From DYFT01 sp041695085 (GTDB lineage Bacteria > Bacteroidota > Ignavibacteria > UBA10030): a stretch of DNA of 64,000 bases. The position numbers and the translations under genes are program-made. Below are positions 63,735 through 64,000 of this stretch, piece after piece. The DNA is taken from NCBI GenBank assembly GCA_041695085.1, contig JBGFRO010000027.1, positions 62,001 to 126,000 on the forward strand, read 5' to 3'. Below the pieces are notes generated by a model. It saw only the letters and a program-made list of their open reading frames with translations, was not told where the DNA came from and ran no database searches. Position 1 is the stretch's first letter; every line of letters starts with the position of its first letter.

Positions 63735-64000
63735 ATGGATAGACGACTCATCCTCCAGCTTATCGACGAAGTTCTCAGAGAGACGAACGCCCGGACGTGC
63801 TGTCGCGACGGTGTGTGCACCGATCATTTGTGCGTTGTACACAACAAGGAAGGGGTGGAAAATATCGTTCGAAGCGGAGCAGACCGCATCAGCGCGGGCG
63901 TTGGCGTCGGCGAATCGGGTTTCGACACTTCGCTTGCAAGGATGATCGATCACACACTCCTGAAACCGGACGCAACACGTCAACAGATTGAACAACTCTG
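63735..64000 (+). CDS. deoC: Deoxyribose-phosphate aldolase, N-terminal part (runs off window)
   Basis: 88 residues visible. From about residue 69 (SLARMIDHTLLKPDATRQQIEQL) it matches the start of DeoC, a class I aldolase that splits 2-deoxyribose-5-phosphate. Ahead of this there are about 65 extra residues: an amphipathic helix (RRLILQLIDEVLRE), a cysteine cluster (TCCRDGVCTDHLC) and VRSGADRISAGVG. Long-form DeoC proteins with such extensions occur in other lineages, some associated with microcompartments; no shell gene is visible here. Confidence 0.82.
   Translation, partial: MDRRLILQLIDEVLRETNARTCCRDGVCTDHLCVVHNKEGVENIVRSGADRISAGVGVGESGFDTSLARMIDHTLLKPDATRQQIEQL

Overview
The window looks like a chromosome segment from the Bacteroidota/Chlorobiota/Ignavibacteriota side of the FCB group, most like an Ignavibacteria/Kapabacteria-type organism. 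This is inference from three things seen in the sequence. One secreted protein ends in a type IX-style sorting domain (NFPNPFNPET...SSGLYFYRL), and a decayed second copy of such a domain lies upstream of gapA. Many lipoproteins and exported metallopeptidases are present. At least nine genes are preceded by a TTG-N(19-21)-TAnnTT promoter rather than an E. coli-type one. GC content is a little over half by eye, dropping in the 48-57 kb block. No rRNA, tRNA, CRISPR array or transposase was found.

Layout. 0.2-5.2 kb (minus): an overlapping operon of a lipoprotein, a GAF/AAA+ sigma-54 activator, a PEGA-domain Ser/Thr kinase and a DUF5683-like membrane protein, a probable envelope-sensing unit. 5.5-7.2 kb: DEAD-box helicase. 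7.2-15.8 kb (minus): D-2-hydroxyacid dehydrogenase, S10 carboxypeptidase, an M16 pair (one active, one degenerate), dienelactone hydrolase, a lipoprotein and an HpcH/HpaI aldolase, with extragenic palindromic repeats between them. 15.9-23.7 kb (minus): ispG, rhomboid protease, pgk, gapA, comF-like and uvrB, with a sorting-domain remnant between comF and gapA. 24-29.6 kb (plus): a lipoprotein, a second active/degenerate M16 pair whose inactive member carries a LolA-like domain, a free-standing LolA-like protein and YhhQ. 29.7-33.4 kb (minus): GAF histidine kinase, GNAT acetyltransferase, purM. 33.6-45 kb (plus): FAH-family hydrolase, small membrane protein, LytM peptidase, valS (behind an intrinsic terminator), OsmC, trypsin-like lipoprotein, exported PCM and a membrane spermidine-synthase-like protein, then a dead dinB fragment.

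45.4-48 kb holds an active amidohydrolase and its metal-ligand-less partner. 48-57.2 kb is the most unusual region: five tandem genes for 375-378-residue lipoproteins with near-identical first ~135 residues, a variable middle and shuffled C-terminal halves, separated by near-identical ~180-base spacers. They are followed by a T9SS-sorted protein, and the block is bounded by an inverted pair of ~49-base repeats. 57.2-64 kb: S9 peptidase with a fused C-terminal domain, DUF885-like lipoprotein, truA, a small membrane protein, a ferredoxin-reductase-like oxidoreductase, and the start of deoC with a cysteine-bearing N-terminal extension.

Two themes recur: exported proteolysis and envelope maintenance, and tandem pairs in which one paralogue keeps its catalytic residues and the next has lost them (three times). 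The mosaic lipoprotein array is the best candidate for an undescribed system: it looks like a surface-protein diversification locus driven by gene conversion.
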